Source of the DNA: Melghirimyces profundicolus
GTDB taxonomy: Bacteria > Bacillota > Bacilli > Thermoactinomycetales > DSM-45169
Assembly: GCF_003054245.1 (NCBI RefSeq)
Contig: NZ_QBKR01000026.1
Location: 1 to 50,270, forward strand
Length of the DNA stretch: 50,270 bases
Direction: 5' to 3'
This document shows, piece by piece, positions 15,395-24,919 of the stretch (position 1 is its first letter; each line of letters opens with the position of its first letter). The position numbers and the translations under genes were made by a program. Under the pieces are notes generated by a model. That model did not search any database. It had not been told where the DNA came from and saw only the letters and a program-made list of their open reading frames with translations.

Positions 15395-16285
15395 ATGAAA
15401 CAAGTCAGAAAAGCGATCATCCCGGCGGCGGGACTGGGGACCCGCTTTCTTCCCGCCACCAAAGCCATGCCGAAGGAAATGCTCCCGATCGTGGACAAGC
15501 CCACCATCCAGTACATCGTCGAAGAAGCGGTCCAGTCCGGGATCGAGGAAATCGTCATCGTCACCGGCCGCAGCAAACGGGCGATCGAGGATCACTTTGA
15601 CAAGAACTATGAGCTGGAATCCAACCTGGTGGAAAAAAAGAAGGATGACCTCTATAAGATGGTGCAGGACATCAACAATCTGGTGAACATCTACTATGTC
15701 CGCCAACAGCAGGCCCTCGGCCTGGGTCACGCCATCTGGTGCGCCCGCGGGTTTATCGGAAACGAACCCTTCGCCGTCCTCCTCGGGGACATGATCATCG
15801 ACGGCGAAGTCCCCTGTCTGCGGCAGATGATCGAGGTTTACAACAGACATCAGTCCAATGTGGTGGCGGTAAAGCCCGTGGACTGGGAGGAAGTGGGCAA
15901 ATACGGGGTGATTGACGGGCATAAGGTGGACTTCAAGGTAAACCGGATCCGAAACTTGGTGGAAAAGCCCAAGCACAATCCCCCGTCGAACTTGGCCATT
16001 ATGGGTCGCTACATTCTGGAACCGGAGGTCTTCGACATCCTCGCGGAGACCAAACCGGGGGTCGGCGGCGAGATCCAACTGACCGACGCCATGCAGGAAC
16101 TGGCCCAACAGCAACCGATGTACAGCTACGCCTTCGAAGGGACCATCTATGATGTGGGAAGCAAGCTGGGCTTCCTGGAAGCCACCATCCAGTTCGCCTT
16201 GAAGAACCAGGAGCTGGGGGACCACTTCCGCGAGTACCTGAAGATGCTGAAGGAGAAAAAGGACTCATCCAAAATTATCGTGTGA
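15395..16285 (+). CDS. galU: UTP-glucose-1-phosphate uridylyltransferase
   Basis: The enzyme makes UDP-glucose from UTP and glucose-1-phosphate. The 296-residue protein has the nucleotide-binding signature PAAGLGTRFLPATKAMPKEM (about 11-30), the VDKP and VEKP motifs and the GEIQLTDAM block typical of GalU/GtaB. The ATG at 15395 follows GAGGGGTG; an upstream in-frame start inside the phosphatase gene is less likely. Its product feeds Ugd (25911) and then UXS (24920). It lies 20 bp after the phosphatase gene in the same operon. Confidence 0.94.
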   Translation: MKQVRKAIIPAAGLGTRFLPATKAMPKEMLPIVDKPTIQYIVEEAVQSGIEEIVIVTGRSKRAIEDHFDKNYELESNLVEKKKDDLYKMVQDINNLVNIYYVRQQQALGLGHAIWCARGFIGNEPFAVLLGDMIIDGEVPCLRQMIEVYNRHQSNVVAVKPVDWEEVGKYGVIDGHKVDFKVNRIRNLVEKPKHNPPSNLAIMGRYILEPEVFDILAETKPGVGGEIQLTDAMQELAQQQPMYSYAFEGTIYDVGSKLGFLEATIQFALKNQELGDHFREYLKMLKEKKDSSKIIV

Positions 16286-16297
16286 CGGTGAGTGACC

Positions 16298-16924
16298 ATG
16301 GAACCACTGGCAAAACCACTATACAGCCGAACCGCAATCTATCGCGCCAAAAGCTGGTACGTCAACATGGGAAAGCCCCTGATGGATGTCACCGTAAGTT
16401 TTTTTGGTTTGCTGCTCACCTTTCCTCTGATGATGGTCATCGCGCTGTGGATCCGGTTGGACTCCCCCGGCCCCGTTCTGTTTCGCCAAAGCCGAATCGG
16501 CAAGGACGGAAAAGAGTTTCAGATCTACAAATTCCGCACCATGCATGTCCACGTACCCAGTCAGGGGCGCTCTCCCGAGAGCAACCGGGACCCCCGGATC
16601 ACCCGGGCGGGCCACTTTTTAAGAAAAACCAGCCTGGATGAACTCCCGCAACTGATTAACATCCTCAAAGGAGATATGAGCCTCGTCGGTCCCCGGCCGG
16701 AGCAGAAATTGATTGTGGAAAAATATTATACCTGGCATGAAAGACAACGGTTTCTGGTCAAGCCGGGGATCACGGGCCCCTGGCAAATCAGCGGAGATCG
16801 GACCAAGCCGATCCATGAAAATCTAGAACATGATTTGCGTTATATCCGGACAATTTCACTAAAGACCGACCTGAAGGTGCTGATCCAAACCTTGTTGGTC
16901 ATGATCCGCAGCAATACTTACTAA
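16298..16924 (+). CDS. Polyprenyl-phosphate sugar-phosphate transferase (priming)
   Basis: The 208-residue protein is the single-helix form of the bacterial sugar transferase (WbaP/EpsL-like) family, which puts the first sugar-1-phosphate on undecaprenyl phosphate. It has one membrane helix at about 28-48, then [18 protein letters not shown], the KFRTM motif, [16 protein letters not shown] and the SLVGPRPE block that ends the catalytic core. [12 protein letters not shown] follows. The ATG at 16298 is chosen; GTG 16292 is also possible. It begins the lipid-linked part of the pathway. Confidence 0.9.
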   Translation: MEPLAKPLYSRTAIYRAKSWYVNMGKPLMDVTVSFFGLLLTFPLMMVIALWIRLDSPGPVLFRQSRIGKDGKEFQIYKFRTMHVHVPSQGRSPESNRDPRITRAGHFLRKTSLDELPQLINILKGDMSLVGPRPEQKLIVEKYYTWHERQRFLVKPGITGPWQISGDRTKPIHENLEHDLRYIRTISLKTDLKVLIQTLLVMIRSNTY

Positions 16925-17051
16925 ATATTTAGTCTGAAAATTGCAGGGTGTGGGCTGCAAGATGGAAATGACGATCTGGTCGGACGAGAAGCCTCCTGTC
17001 TGTGAAGAAAGGGAGGTGTTCATACTAACATCTTAGAAACCGGGTGTGACC

Positions 17052-18341
17052 ATGGTGCTACATAGGATAAAAAACAACTTATTAGCCAGAAATACGCTAT
17101 GGACCTTTCTTGGGATGGGGTCTCGGATCGGGATCCAGGCCGTTTATTTCGTCATCATCGCCCGCGCTTTAGGGAGTGAGGGATACGGGAGCTTTGTCGG
17201 TGTGGCGGCCCTTGTCGCCATTCTCGCCCCCTATGCGAGTCTGGGCACCGGAAATTTGATAATTAAACATGTGTCAAGGGACCCCGGTGTGTTTCGCCGA
17301 TACTGGGGAAACGCGTTGGCGATGACCCTCTTCCTGGGGGGGGGGTTGGTCGTGCTGGTTTTGGTAGTTTCGCGCTTTCTCCTCCCCTCTGCCGTACCCA
17401 CGACCTTGATTGTTACCGTCTCTTTATCAGATATTGTGTTTGCGAGAATGTTGGATGTCAGCAGCCAGGCATTCCAAGGGTTTCAGCGTATGGAGAGGGT
17501 GGCGCTGCTGCAGGTTTTGTTCAGTATATCCAGACTGGGAGCCGCGCTGGGTCTTCTATTCATTGGCGGATCCAACTCGCCGGAGGAGTGGGGCTGGTTA
17601 TATCTCCTCAGTACGGCAGTCAGTGCATTGATTGCAATGTTTCTTGTTTGTAAGGAACTGGGGTTTCCGGGATTGGATCTGTCTAGCTTGCGTTCTGAAG
17701 TTAAAGAGGGATTTTACTTTGCGGTCAGTCTTTCGGCTCAGGGGATCCACAACGACATCGACAAAACCATGCTGGCTCGCCTTTCCACCTTGCAGGCGGC
17801 AGGTATTTACGCAGCGGCGTATCGGATCATTGATGTGGCCTTTGCTCCGGCACGTTCTCTCATATATGCATCTTATGCAAGGTTTTTTCAACACGGTGCC
17901 AATGGGATCAATGGAAGCTTTAACTATGCTAAAAAGCTTCTTCCGATAGCGGGCGGATACGGTCTGTTTGCTGGATGTGTGTTGTTCGTGACAGCTCCGA
18001 TTCTTCCTTATGTATTGGGAGATGATTACAGAGTTGCAGTGGAAGCCATCCGTTGGTTGGCCTTAATTCCGCTGATCAGGGTTTTTCAGTATTTCGGAGC
18101 CAATGTTTTAACCGGAGCCGGTTATCAAGGTATTCGAAGTTTGATGCAAGTGTCGGTAGCCGTATTCAACGGAATCATCAATCTGTATTTGATTCCCGCT
18201 TATTCATGGCAGGGAGCGGCTGTCGCCAGTTTGGTATCTGATGGACTATTGGCATTGGTTGTGTGGGGAGCGGTATGGCATTACAGGAACATCTCAACGT
18301 CCATTGGTACTATTAGTGAGGGGAAAAGTATTGCGGATTAA
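17052..18341 (+). CDS. Polysaccharide flippase (Wzx/MATE-like)
   Basis: The 429-residue membrane protein has 12 or so hydrophobic segments and the family opening LARNTLWTFLGMGSRIGIQA, followed by ARALGSEGYGSF. The family moves lipid-linked repeat units to the outer face of the membrane. The start is uncertain: ATG 17052 or GTG 17046, neither with a close ribosome site, whereas GAAAGGGAGGTG stands about 35 bp further up with no start codon after it. The end overlaps the next gene by 11 bp. Its 3' part is AT-richer than the preceding genes. Confidence 0.85.
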   Translation: MVLHRIKNNLLARNTLWTFLGMGSRIGIQAVYFVIIARALGSEGYGSFVGVAALVAILAPYASLGTGNLIIKHVSRDPGVFRRYWGNALAMTLFLGGGLVVLVLVVSRFLLPSAVPTTLIVTVSLSDIVFARMLDVSSQAFQGFQRMERVALLQVLFSISRLGAALGLLFIGGSNSPEEWGWLYLLSTAVSALIAMFLVCKELGFPGLDLSSLRSEVKEGFYFAVSLSAQGIHNDIDKTMLARLSTLQAAGIYAAAYRIIDVAFAPARSLIYASYARFFQHGANGINGSFNYAKKLLPIAGGYGLFAGCVLFVTAPILPYVLGDDYRVAVEAIRWLALIPLIRVFQYFGANVLTGAGYQGIRSLMQVSVAVFNGIINLYLIPAYSWQGAAVASLVSDGLLALVVWGAVWHYRNISTSIGTISEGKSIAD

Positions 18342-19575
18342 AGTAAAAAGTTTCTCTATCTCGTTAGAAAAAACTATAATTATCTTTATACTCTTTCTAG
18401 AGACAGGTGCTTTATTACCGTTGTTACGTCTTAAGGGTCTTTTGCCTCAAAGACTAGATGATGTTTTGTCGATTGGAATTAATGGAATCATTGCCTTGTT
18501 ACTTCTATTTAAATTTCCTTATATTATACGGATTAAAAAAAATTTATCGATATTACTACTTACATTTTTAGCATTTATTTCTATTATTTGGTCTGTCGAT
18601 TGGGCAACTACTTTGATTAGAAGTCTCAAATTGTTTTTAATAACCGCATTCGGTATTTATATTTCATCTCGGTATAAATTGGATGACTTTTTAAGGTTTC
18701 TTGCTTGGACATTCGGTTTGGTCATTTTTTTAAGTTTAATTTTCGGGTCTTTATTTCCTGCTTATGGTATGAATCAGGGTTTGCACGAAGGAGCTTGGCA
18801 AGGAGTTTTTGACCACAAGAATGGCTTGGGCCGGATGATGACCTTAAGCGCTACTTTGTTCCTGGTCATATGTTTCAGGGTCAATCAAAAACGTTTGATA
18901 TACTTTTCGGGATTTGTTCTATCTACTCTTCTTATTTGGCTGTCAACTTCAAAAACAGCCTTGGTTATTTTCTTGACACTTTTGGTAGTGTTTTCGTTAA
19001 TTTTTTTATTACGCACTCAGTATAAATTGTTAATTTCCTTATTAATCATGGTTCTTCTATTAGGAGGTGGAGTGCTGACTTGGTTTCTAAGTTATGCTGA
19101 ATTGGTTGCAAGCTATTTAGGGCGGGATCTTACTCTTACGGGTCGCACAGCCCTTTGGGAAGCTGTTTATATGATGATCGAACAGAGACCTTTTTTTGGG
19201 TATGGTTATAATGCCTTTTGGACTGGATGGAGTGGTCCATCCGCATATGTCTGGGAAATAGTTCGTTGGGAAGCCCCGCATTCACATAATGGCTTATTTG
19301 ACCTATGGTTGAATTTAGGATTGGTTGGAGTTACTATATTTATTTTAGGGTTTATAAGGAATTATTTTCATGTTGCTAAGTATTTTCGATACGTCAGCAA
19401 AGATGAAAGTATGTGGCCTTTAATGTTTTTTTCGTTTTTCGTGCTAAGCAATATTACCGAGAGTCAGTTATTAGGCGCGAATTTTTTGTGGTTGGTTTAT
19501 GTTGTTATTTCTAATTCAATGTTAAAAAACAAAAAACTAATAGAGAAAAATGTAGTGGAGGCTAAAATCTTATGA
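18331..19575 (+). CDS. O-antigen ligase/polymerase family membrane protein
   Basis: This polytopic protein of about 414 residues has a Wzy/O-antigen ligase-like core: the FDHKNGLGRMM block, LTGRTALWEAVYMM, PFFGYGYNAFW and the HSHNGLFDLWLNLGLVG motif. The last holds the conserved histidines of the Wzy_C domain. It probably polymerises the repeat unit or ligates the chain. TTG 18331 is chosen as start, preceded by GAGGGG and overlapping the flippase gene end. The gene is strikingly AT-rich against its GC-rich neighbours, a sign of separate origin. ATGA overlap with the next gene indicates coupling. Confidence 0.82.
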   Translation: MRIKVKSFSISLEKTIIIFILFLETGALLPLLRLKGLLPQRLDDVLSIGINGIIALLLLFKFPYIIRIKKNLSILLLTFLAFISIIWSVDWATTLIRSLKLFLITAFGIYISSRYKLDDFLRFLAWTFGLVIFLSLIFGSLFPAYGMNQGLHEGAWQGVFDHKNGLGRMMTLSATLFLVICFRVNQKRLIYFSGFVLSTLLIWLSTSKTALVIFLTLLVVFSLIFLLRTQYKLLISLLIMVLLLGGGVLTWFLSYAELVASYLGRDLTLTGRTALWEAVYMMIEQRPFFGYGYNAFWTGWSGPSAYVWEIVRWEAPHSHNGLFDLWLNLGLVGVTIFILGFIRNYFHVAKYFRYVSKDESMWPLMFFSFFVLSNITESQLLGANFLWLVYVVISNSMLKNKKLIEKNVVEAKIL

Positions 19576-20495
19576 AAGTAACAATATGTGTTGCAACATA
19601 TAAAAGGCCGGAAGGGTTAAAACGTCTCTTGGAGGGATTAAATCAACTTGAGTTTATGAAATCTAAAAAACCATCAATAGAGATTGTTGTTGTTGATAAC
19701 GATTCAAGAGAATCGGCTCGCTCCATTTGTGAGGAAATAGATCATGTGCTGAGATGGCCGCTAAAATATGACATTGAGATTAAGCGCGGCATTTCTTACG
19801 TACGCAACAAAGCCATGAAAATGGCAGGAGAGGTTGACTTTATTGCCTTCATCGATGATGACGAGGTACCCGATCCTCGTTGGTTGGATGAGCTTTTGTT
19901 TGTGCAAATGAAATATCATGCGGATGTTGTTACAGGTCCAGTAATACCGAGTTATATAGAATCAGTTCCCAGTTGGGTAATCAAAGGTAAATTTTATGAA
20001 AGGCCGCGCTATCCGACTGGATACCGCATGGATTGTGCTGGAACTGGTAACGTCCTTATTCGATACAGCTTGATCCAAAAAATGGACATGACGTTTGATG
20101 AACGTTATGCCATCACCGGGGGATCAGATACGCATTTTTTTATCCGACTGCATCGGGCTGGATGTAAAATAATCTGGTCAGATGAAGCCATTGTCGATGA
20201 ATGGGTTCCCAAAAGCCGTGTAAACGTTAAGTGGATCCTTCAGCGGGCTTATCGTACTGGCAATACTTATAGCTTGGTTTTGTCTGATTTAGATGACTCG
20301 TTCCATATTCGTTTTAAACAGATCATGAAGGCAAGTGCTTTTCTTCTACTGGGCTTTATTTTCCTGCCGTTGTCTGTATTCGGTGGACGCCATATATTGA
20401 TCAAGGTATTACGCACTATATTTCATGGTTTTGGACGTCTCGCCGGTGTTATTGGTATACGTTATAAGGAGTACAGGACTACACACAACGTATAA
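19572..20495 (+). CDS. Family 2 glycosyltransferase
   Basis: The 307-residue protein has a GT-A fold start (VTICVATYKRPEGLKRLLEG), VVVDNDS and the metal-binding FIDDDEVPDPRWL. AGTGNVLIR and a GGSDTHFFIRLHRAG acceptor loop follow. A hydrophobic segment near 255-275 suggests membrane association. It adds one sugar to the lipid-linked repeat unit; donor and acceptor cannot be told from sequence. The start overlaps the polymerase stop by 4 bp (ATGA). Codon use is AT-rich like the gene before it. Confidence 0.85.
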   Translation: MKVTICVATYKRPEGLKRLLEGLNQLEFMKSKKPSIEIVVVDNDSRESARSICEEIDHVLRWPLKYDIEIKRGISYVRNKAMKMAGEVDFIAFIDDDEVPDPRWLDELLFVQMKYHADVVTGPVIPSYIESVPSWVIKGKFYERPRYPTGYRMDCAGTGNVLIRYSLIQKMDMTFDERYAITGGSDTHFFIRLHRAGCKIIWSDEAIVDEWVPKSRVNVKWILQRAYRTGNTYSLVLSDLDDSFHIRFKQIMKASAFLLLGFIFLPLSVFGGRHILIKVLRTIFHGFGRLAGVIGIRYKEYRTTHNV

Positions 20496-20564
20496 ACGGT
20501 TGCAGCCTGAGAGGGTCACTTTTCGATGGAAAAAACCTTTTTATTGTACTATTAGGGGGCTCAT

Positions 20565-21686
20565 ATGCGAGATTATAGACATCGCCTCGCAATCTTAAAC
20601 AATAACATTTCACCGTATCGGATACCTGTTTACTCTCTCATCGGGGAGAATTTCAACACAACAGTTCTATTCTCTGGTCGGGAAGATAACCGGACCACTT
20701 GGGCCGGTCTTGAAAACAGGCTTCGGGAAAAGGGTTTGTCTGCAAAACGTTCTTGGGGGTTTACCATCAAGTATAAACGCAAACGGGATGGTCAGGTATT
20801 CGACAGACATTATTTACACATTAATCTGGGTTATATATGGGATTTGTTTCGTGAAAGACCGGATGCGGTGATCACGATAGAAATGGGTTTTAGAACCATT
20901 GCCGCTTTGGTTTATGGTGCTCTTTCAAGAAAACCTGTTTGGGTATGGTGGGGTGGTACTCTTCATACCGAGTCAACCCGTGGACCCTTTAAGCGTATTG
21001 TAAGGAGGTTGCTTGCCCGGTGGGTCAGGCACTGGATCAGTTACGGGCAAACTTCCACCGAGTATTTAATGAGTATTGGCGTGTCCCGTGAGCGAATCCT
21101 TCAGATTCAAAACTGCGTGGATGAAACTTTTTTCAACCGTCCCGTAAAACCTGCCATTATGCTTAAGCAAAAACCCGTGCTTCTATACGTGGGACAATTG
21201 ATCGGTCGGAAAGGAGTGCGGTTACTTCTTGAAGCGGCAGCCCGTATGCAGGAAGAAGGTCATCGTTTCTCATTGCTGTTGGTTGGGGAAGGGGCTGAAA
21301 GAGAATCTTTAGTCTCATACGCCCGCGAGCTGGGGCTGGTTGATGTTTACTTTCACCCGGCTCAACCTCCGGAAAAAATGCCCGCAATTTACCGTAGTGC
21401 GGACTGTCTGGTATTCCCCACTCTGGAGGATGTGTGGGGTCTTGTGGTAAATGAAGCGATGTGGTCCGGCATACCGGTGTTAGCTTCCAAATATGCTGGT
21501 TGCGCTCCTGAAATCGTGCCAACAAAGCAGGGTTTTGATCCATTGAATCCATCCGATTTTGATCGAGCATTGCGACTGGCGCTAACGGGTGAACTCAATC
21601 CACCGGATACCTCGTCGCTAAAAACCTACAGGCAGGTTGCCGATATGATTATTAATGATATTCAGCGGGAGGTACAGAAAAGATAA
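20565..21686 (+). CDS. Family 4 glycosyltransferase A
   Basis: The 373-residue GT-B glycosyltransferase has an N-terminal acceptor domain (NNNISPYRIPVYSLIG, WWGGTLHTEST) and a C-terminal Glycos_transf_1 domain from about 205. The latter shows LLYVGQLIGRKGVRLLLEAA, LLLVGEGAERE, and the EDVWGLVVNEAMWSGIPVLA block with the EX7E-type glutamates. AGGGGGCTCAT stands before the ATG. It lies 69 bp after the GT2 gene and belongs to the same run of genes. The substrate is unknown. Confidence 0.85.
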   Translation: MRDYRHRLAILNNNISPYRIPVYSLIGENFNTTVLFSGREDNRTTWAGLENRLREKGLSAKRSWGFTIKYKRKRDGQVFDRHYLHINLGYIWDLFRERPDAVITIEMGFRTIAALVYGALSRKPVWVWWGGTLHTESTRGPFKRIVRRLLARWVRHWISYGQTSTEYLMSIGVSRERILQIQNCVDETFFNRPVKPAIMLKQKPVLLYVGQLIGRKGVRLLLEAAARMQEEGHRFSLLLVGEGAERESLVSYARELGLVDVYFHPAQPPEKMPAIYRSADCLVFPTLEDVWGLVVNEAMWSGIPVLASKYAGCAPEIVPTKQGFDPLNPSDFDRALRLALTGELNPPDTSSLKTYRQVADMIINDIQREVQKR

Positions 21687-21803
21687 ACAGACCTCTGATC
21701 TTAACTATGTTAACCAATCGGCAATAACACAACGAGCATTTATATCTAAATATTGGAAAATAAAGTGTAGGTTAAAAATTCATTAGAAGAAGGGCTTGAA
21801 GCA

Positions 21804-23000
21804 ATGCGGATCTTGTTGGTACATAACTACTATCAAATTCCCGGAGGAGAAGAACAGGTATTCGCTGAAGAAACGAAACTATTGCAGGATAAAGGACATG
21901 AAGTAATAAAATTCACTTTGGATAATGATGACATTCAACATATGAGCCGTTTGTCCCTGGGCTATAAGACCATTTGGAACAACACTGTTTACGGACAACT
22001 AAGGACTTTAGTCCGGAAGGAAAGACCCCAGGTGGTGCATTTTCACAACACTTTACCTCTGATTTCACCCGCGGCCTACCACGCTGCAAAAAATGAAGGA
22101 GCCACCGTGGTTCAGACTCTGCACAATTACCGGTTACTCTGCTCTAACTCCTTATTATTTCGTAATGGACAACCATGTGAAGAGTGTCTGCGAACACGTT
22201 TCCATTGGCCGGGTATCAAACATGCATGTTATCGGAACAGCAAAATTGCGACAGCTACTGTTGCAACCATGATTTCAACGAATAGGCTTTTGGGAACATG
22301 GAGGGACAAAATTGACTTATATATCGCATTGAGCGGATTCTCTAAAAACAAATTTATAGAGGGGGGAATACCGGAGGAAAAGATTGTGGTTAAACCTAAT
22401 TTTATTTTTTCTGATCCGCAACTGGGCTCTGGAAAAGGAGAATATGCCCTTTATGTTGGGCGATTGTCCCAAGAAAAAGGTCTGGACACTCTTTTATCCG
22501 CATGGGGGAAATTAGAGAATACAATCCCGCTTAAAATCGTTGGTGATGGTCCCTTACGGGATCAGGTAATTGGGATGACTGAAAAAACCCCGGAAATTAA
22601 GTGGTTGGGATGGAAGCCCCTCAATGAGATTTATCCTCTTATGGGAGAAGCTAAAGTTCTGATCTTCCCTACCAAATGCTACGAAAATTGTCCGAGAGTT
22701 CCTTTAGAATCTTTTGCAAAGGGAACGCCAGTTATTGCACCGGACCTGGGGGCTACAGCAGAACTGATCGATCATCGACGCACCGGGTTATTATTTCGTC
22801 CGAATGATCCCTCTGATTTGGCTGAAAAAGTAAAGTGGATCTTCAGCCATCCGGAGGAACTAGCCAATATGTGCAGAGAAGCCCGTGTTGAATACGAAGC
22901 CAAATATACAGCTGATCGAAACTATGAAATGCTGATGGAAGTTTATCAGAAAGCCATGGAAGTCTCGGGGAACAGCGTTAAAACCAAGATCACCACTTAA
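21804..23000 (+). CDS. Family 4 glycosyltransferase B
   Basis: The 398-residue GT-B glycosyltransferase opens with LLVHNYYQIPGGEEQVF, the glycine-rich loop of GT4 enzymes. VVHFHNTLPLISPAAYHAA and TLHNYRLLC follow. The C-terminal domain has ALYVGRLSQEKGLDTLLSAW, KIVGDGPLRD and ESFAKGTPVIAPDLGATAE. Cysteines cluster in CEECLRTRFHWPGIKHACYR, perhaps a small metal or disulfide site seen in some members. AGAAGGGCTTGAAGC precedes the ATG. The 117-bp gap before it shows no terminator. Confidence 0.85.
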   Translation: MRILLVHNYYQIPGGEEQVFAEETKLLQDKGHEVIKFTLDNDDIQHMSRLSLGYKTIWNNTVYGQLRTLVRKERPQVVHFHNTLPLISPAAYHAAKNEGATVVQTLHNYRLLCSNSLLFRNGQPCEECLRTRFHWPGIKHACYRNSKIATATVATMISTNRLLGTWRDKIDLYIALSGFSKNKFIEGGIPEEKIVVKPNFIFSDPQLGSGKGEYALYVGRLSQEKGLDTLLSAWGKLENTIPLKIVGDGPLRDQVIGMTEKTPEIKWLGWKPLNEIYPLMGEAKVLIFPTKCYENCPRVPLESFAKGTPVIAPDLGATAELIDHRRTGLLFRPNDPSDLAEKVKWIFSHPEELANMCREARVEYEAKYTADRNYEMLMEVYQKAMEVSGNSVKTKITT

Positions 23001-23021
23001 ACACACACTGGAGGTAGTCTC

Positions 23022-24089
23022 ATGTCCGTTGTAGTCATTACCGGCTCCGCAGGTCTGATCGGTTCAGAAGCAGTGGAGTTTTATGTTGGGCAGGGTTACA
23101 AAGTTGTGGGAATCGATAACAACATGCGCCAAACCTTTTTCGGTGAAGAAGGGTCTACCGTTTGGAACCGTCAACGGATGGAGAAAACATTTGGATCCAG
23201 GTATGAACATCATGATTTGGATATCCGGGATGGACAAGCCTTGGATAAACTTTTTCAACAATATCAAAAGGACATCGCCCTGATTATTCACACAGCGGCC
23301 CAGCCATCCCATGATTGGGCGGCCCGTGATCCCGTCACCGACTTTGGAGTGAATGCCAATGGAACGTTGAATCTTCTGGAAGCGATGCGGCATCATTGCC
23401 CGGAATCAGTCTTTATCTTTACATCCACGAACAAAGTTTACGGGGATAAACCCAATACGTTGCCTCTGGTGGAGAAAGAGACCCGGTGGGAGATTGACCC
23501 CTCTCATGAATACCAAAACGGGATTCCGGAAGATATGACGGTGGACCAAAGTATGCATTCCCTGTTTGGGGCTTCCAAACTGGCGGCGGATGTGTTGGTT
23601 CAGGAGTACGGACGTTATTTCGATATGAAGACCGTCTCTTTTCGGGGGGGAGTGCTGAGCGGAGCCCGGCAATCCGGGGTTCAATTGCATGGTTTCATAA
23701 ATTACTTAATGAAATGTGTGATGATGGAAAAATCGTATACGATTTTTGGATACAAGGGTAAGCAGGTGCGGGACGTGATTCATTCCCACGATGTGATTTC
23801 CGCTTTCCATACCTTCTTCCAAAACCCGCGCCGGGGAGGAGAAGTTTACAACCTGGGCGGTGGCCGGTTCTCCAATATTTCCATGTTGGAAGCCATTGAT
23901 ATGGCCCAGCAGATTACCGGGAAGAAATTACATTACACTTATTCTGATCAACACCGAGCCGGTGACCACATCTGGTATATCAGCGACCTGGCCCGATTCC
24001 AAACCCATTTTCCGGAGTGGAAACAGAAATATAATATCCGAATGATCATGGAAGAGATTCATTCGGAAAACCTGGTGCGGTGGAGTTGA
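23022..24089 (+). CDS. NAD-dependent epimerase, CDP-tyvelose epimerase-like
   Basis: The 355-residue extended SDR protein has the [15 protein letters not shown] dinucleotide loop at its N terminus, [15 protein letters not shown] and TSTNKVYGD. The active-site segment [17 protein letters not shown] carries Phe182 where most SDR enzymes have Tyr, with Lys186 kept. I recall this Phe as common in this RfbE-like subfamily, so it is probably not a defect. It is likely a sugar-nucleotide 2-epimerase or a relative. TGGAGGTAG precedes the ATG, and the gene starts 21 bp after the GT4 gene. Confidence 0.78.
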   Translation: MSVVVITGSAGLIGSEAVEFYVGQGYKVVGIDNNMRQTFFGEEGSTVWNRQRMEKTFGSRYEHHDLDIRDGQALDKLFQQYQKDIALIIHTAAQPSHDWAARDPVTDFGVNANGTLNLLEAMRHHCPESVFIFTSTNKVYGDKPNTLPLVEKETRWEIDPSHEYQNGIPEDMTVDQSMHSLFGASKLAADVLVQEYGRYFDMKTVSFRGGVLSGARQSGVQLHGFINYLMKCVMMEKSYTIFGYKGKQVRDVIHSHDVISAFHTFFQNPRRGGEVYNLGGGRFSNISMLEAIDMAQQITGKKLHYTYSDQHRAGDHIWYISDLARFQTHFPEWKQKYNIRMIMEEIHSENLVRWS

Positions 24090-24095
24090 AATGCC

Positions 24096-24902
24096 ATGAT
24101 AAACAAAGGAAAACACCCCATCCTGGGGGTCCGGATTTCAGCGGTGGATTATGAGTATGCCGTTCACAGAATGATGGAGGCGGCGGAAAAACAAGACCCT
24201 TTGGCAGTATCGGCCTTGGCGGTTCACGGAGTCATGACCGGATATATGGATATTGTGCATCGGCGCCGTTTGAACGGATTGGATTTGGTTGTTCCGGACG
24301 GACAACCTGTTCGTTGGGGTCTTCGCTGGCGGCATGGTGTCCATCTGCCGGATCGGGTATACGGTCCGGAGTTGACCCTGAAAGTAGCGGAAGCGGCAGC
24401 CAAAAAACAGATTCCGATTTACCTCTACGGAAGTACGGAGAAAACGTTAAGCCGATTTGCTGCCAATCTGGAATCCAAGTTTCCGGGTTTAACGATTGTA
24501 GGTAAAGAGCCTTCCAAGTTCAGAAAACTGGAACCTCACGAAAAACGGGAAGTGGTGGATCGGATCAAAAAAAGCGGAGCCCGTATCGTTTTGGTCGGGT
24601 TGGGATGTCCCCGGCAGGAAGTATGGGTGTACGAGTACCGAAACCTGTTGAATATGCCGCTTCTAGCCGTCGGAGCCGCCTTCGACTTTCATGCCGGACT
24701 CTTGAAACAAGCCCCGCCATGGATGCAGAAGAGAGGGCTGGAGTGGCTGTATCGGCTGATCCAGGAACCCAAGCGGCTTTGGAAGCGGTATATGGTTCTG
24801 AACCCTCTTTATGTCCTGAATCTTCTTGGTGAAATACTGAAAGTCCGGAAAATCCCTGTTGAAATGCCCACTTGGAAAGAGAAAGAAGAATCCTTTGGCT
24901 GA
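24096..24902 (+). CDS. WecB/TagA/CpsF family glycosyltransferase
   Basis: The 268-residue GT26 enzyme family transfers ManNAc, ManNAcA or glucose-type residues to lipid-linked acceptors. Family blocks are [64 protein letters not shown] and [11 protein letters not shown]. The C-terminal basic, amphipathic stretch ([19 protein letters not shown]) is the usual membrane-binding tail. It starts 6 bp after the epimerase stop. Its exact sugar donor cannot be read from the sequence. Confidence 0.9.
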   Translation: MINKGKHPILGVRISAVDYEYAVHRMMEAAEKQDPLAVSALAVHGVMTGYMDIVHRRRLNGLDLVVPDGQPVRWGLRWRHGVHLPDRVYGPELTLKVAEAAAKKQIPIYLYGSTEKTLSRFAANLESKFPGLTIVGKEPSKFRKLEPHEKREVVDRIKKSGARIVLVGLGCPRQEVWVYEYRNLLNMPLLAVGAAFDFHAGLLKQAPPWMQKRGLEWLYRLIQEPKRLWKRYMVLNPLYVLNLLGEILKVRKIPVEMPTWKEKEESFG

Positions 24903-24919
24903 GAATGGAGAGGGTTTAT

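Noticed and set aside
15173-16225. 350-residue minus-strand frame opposite galU
   Set aside because: Antisense shadow.
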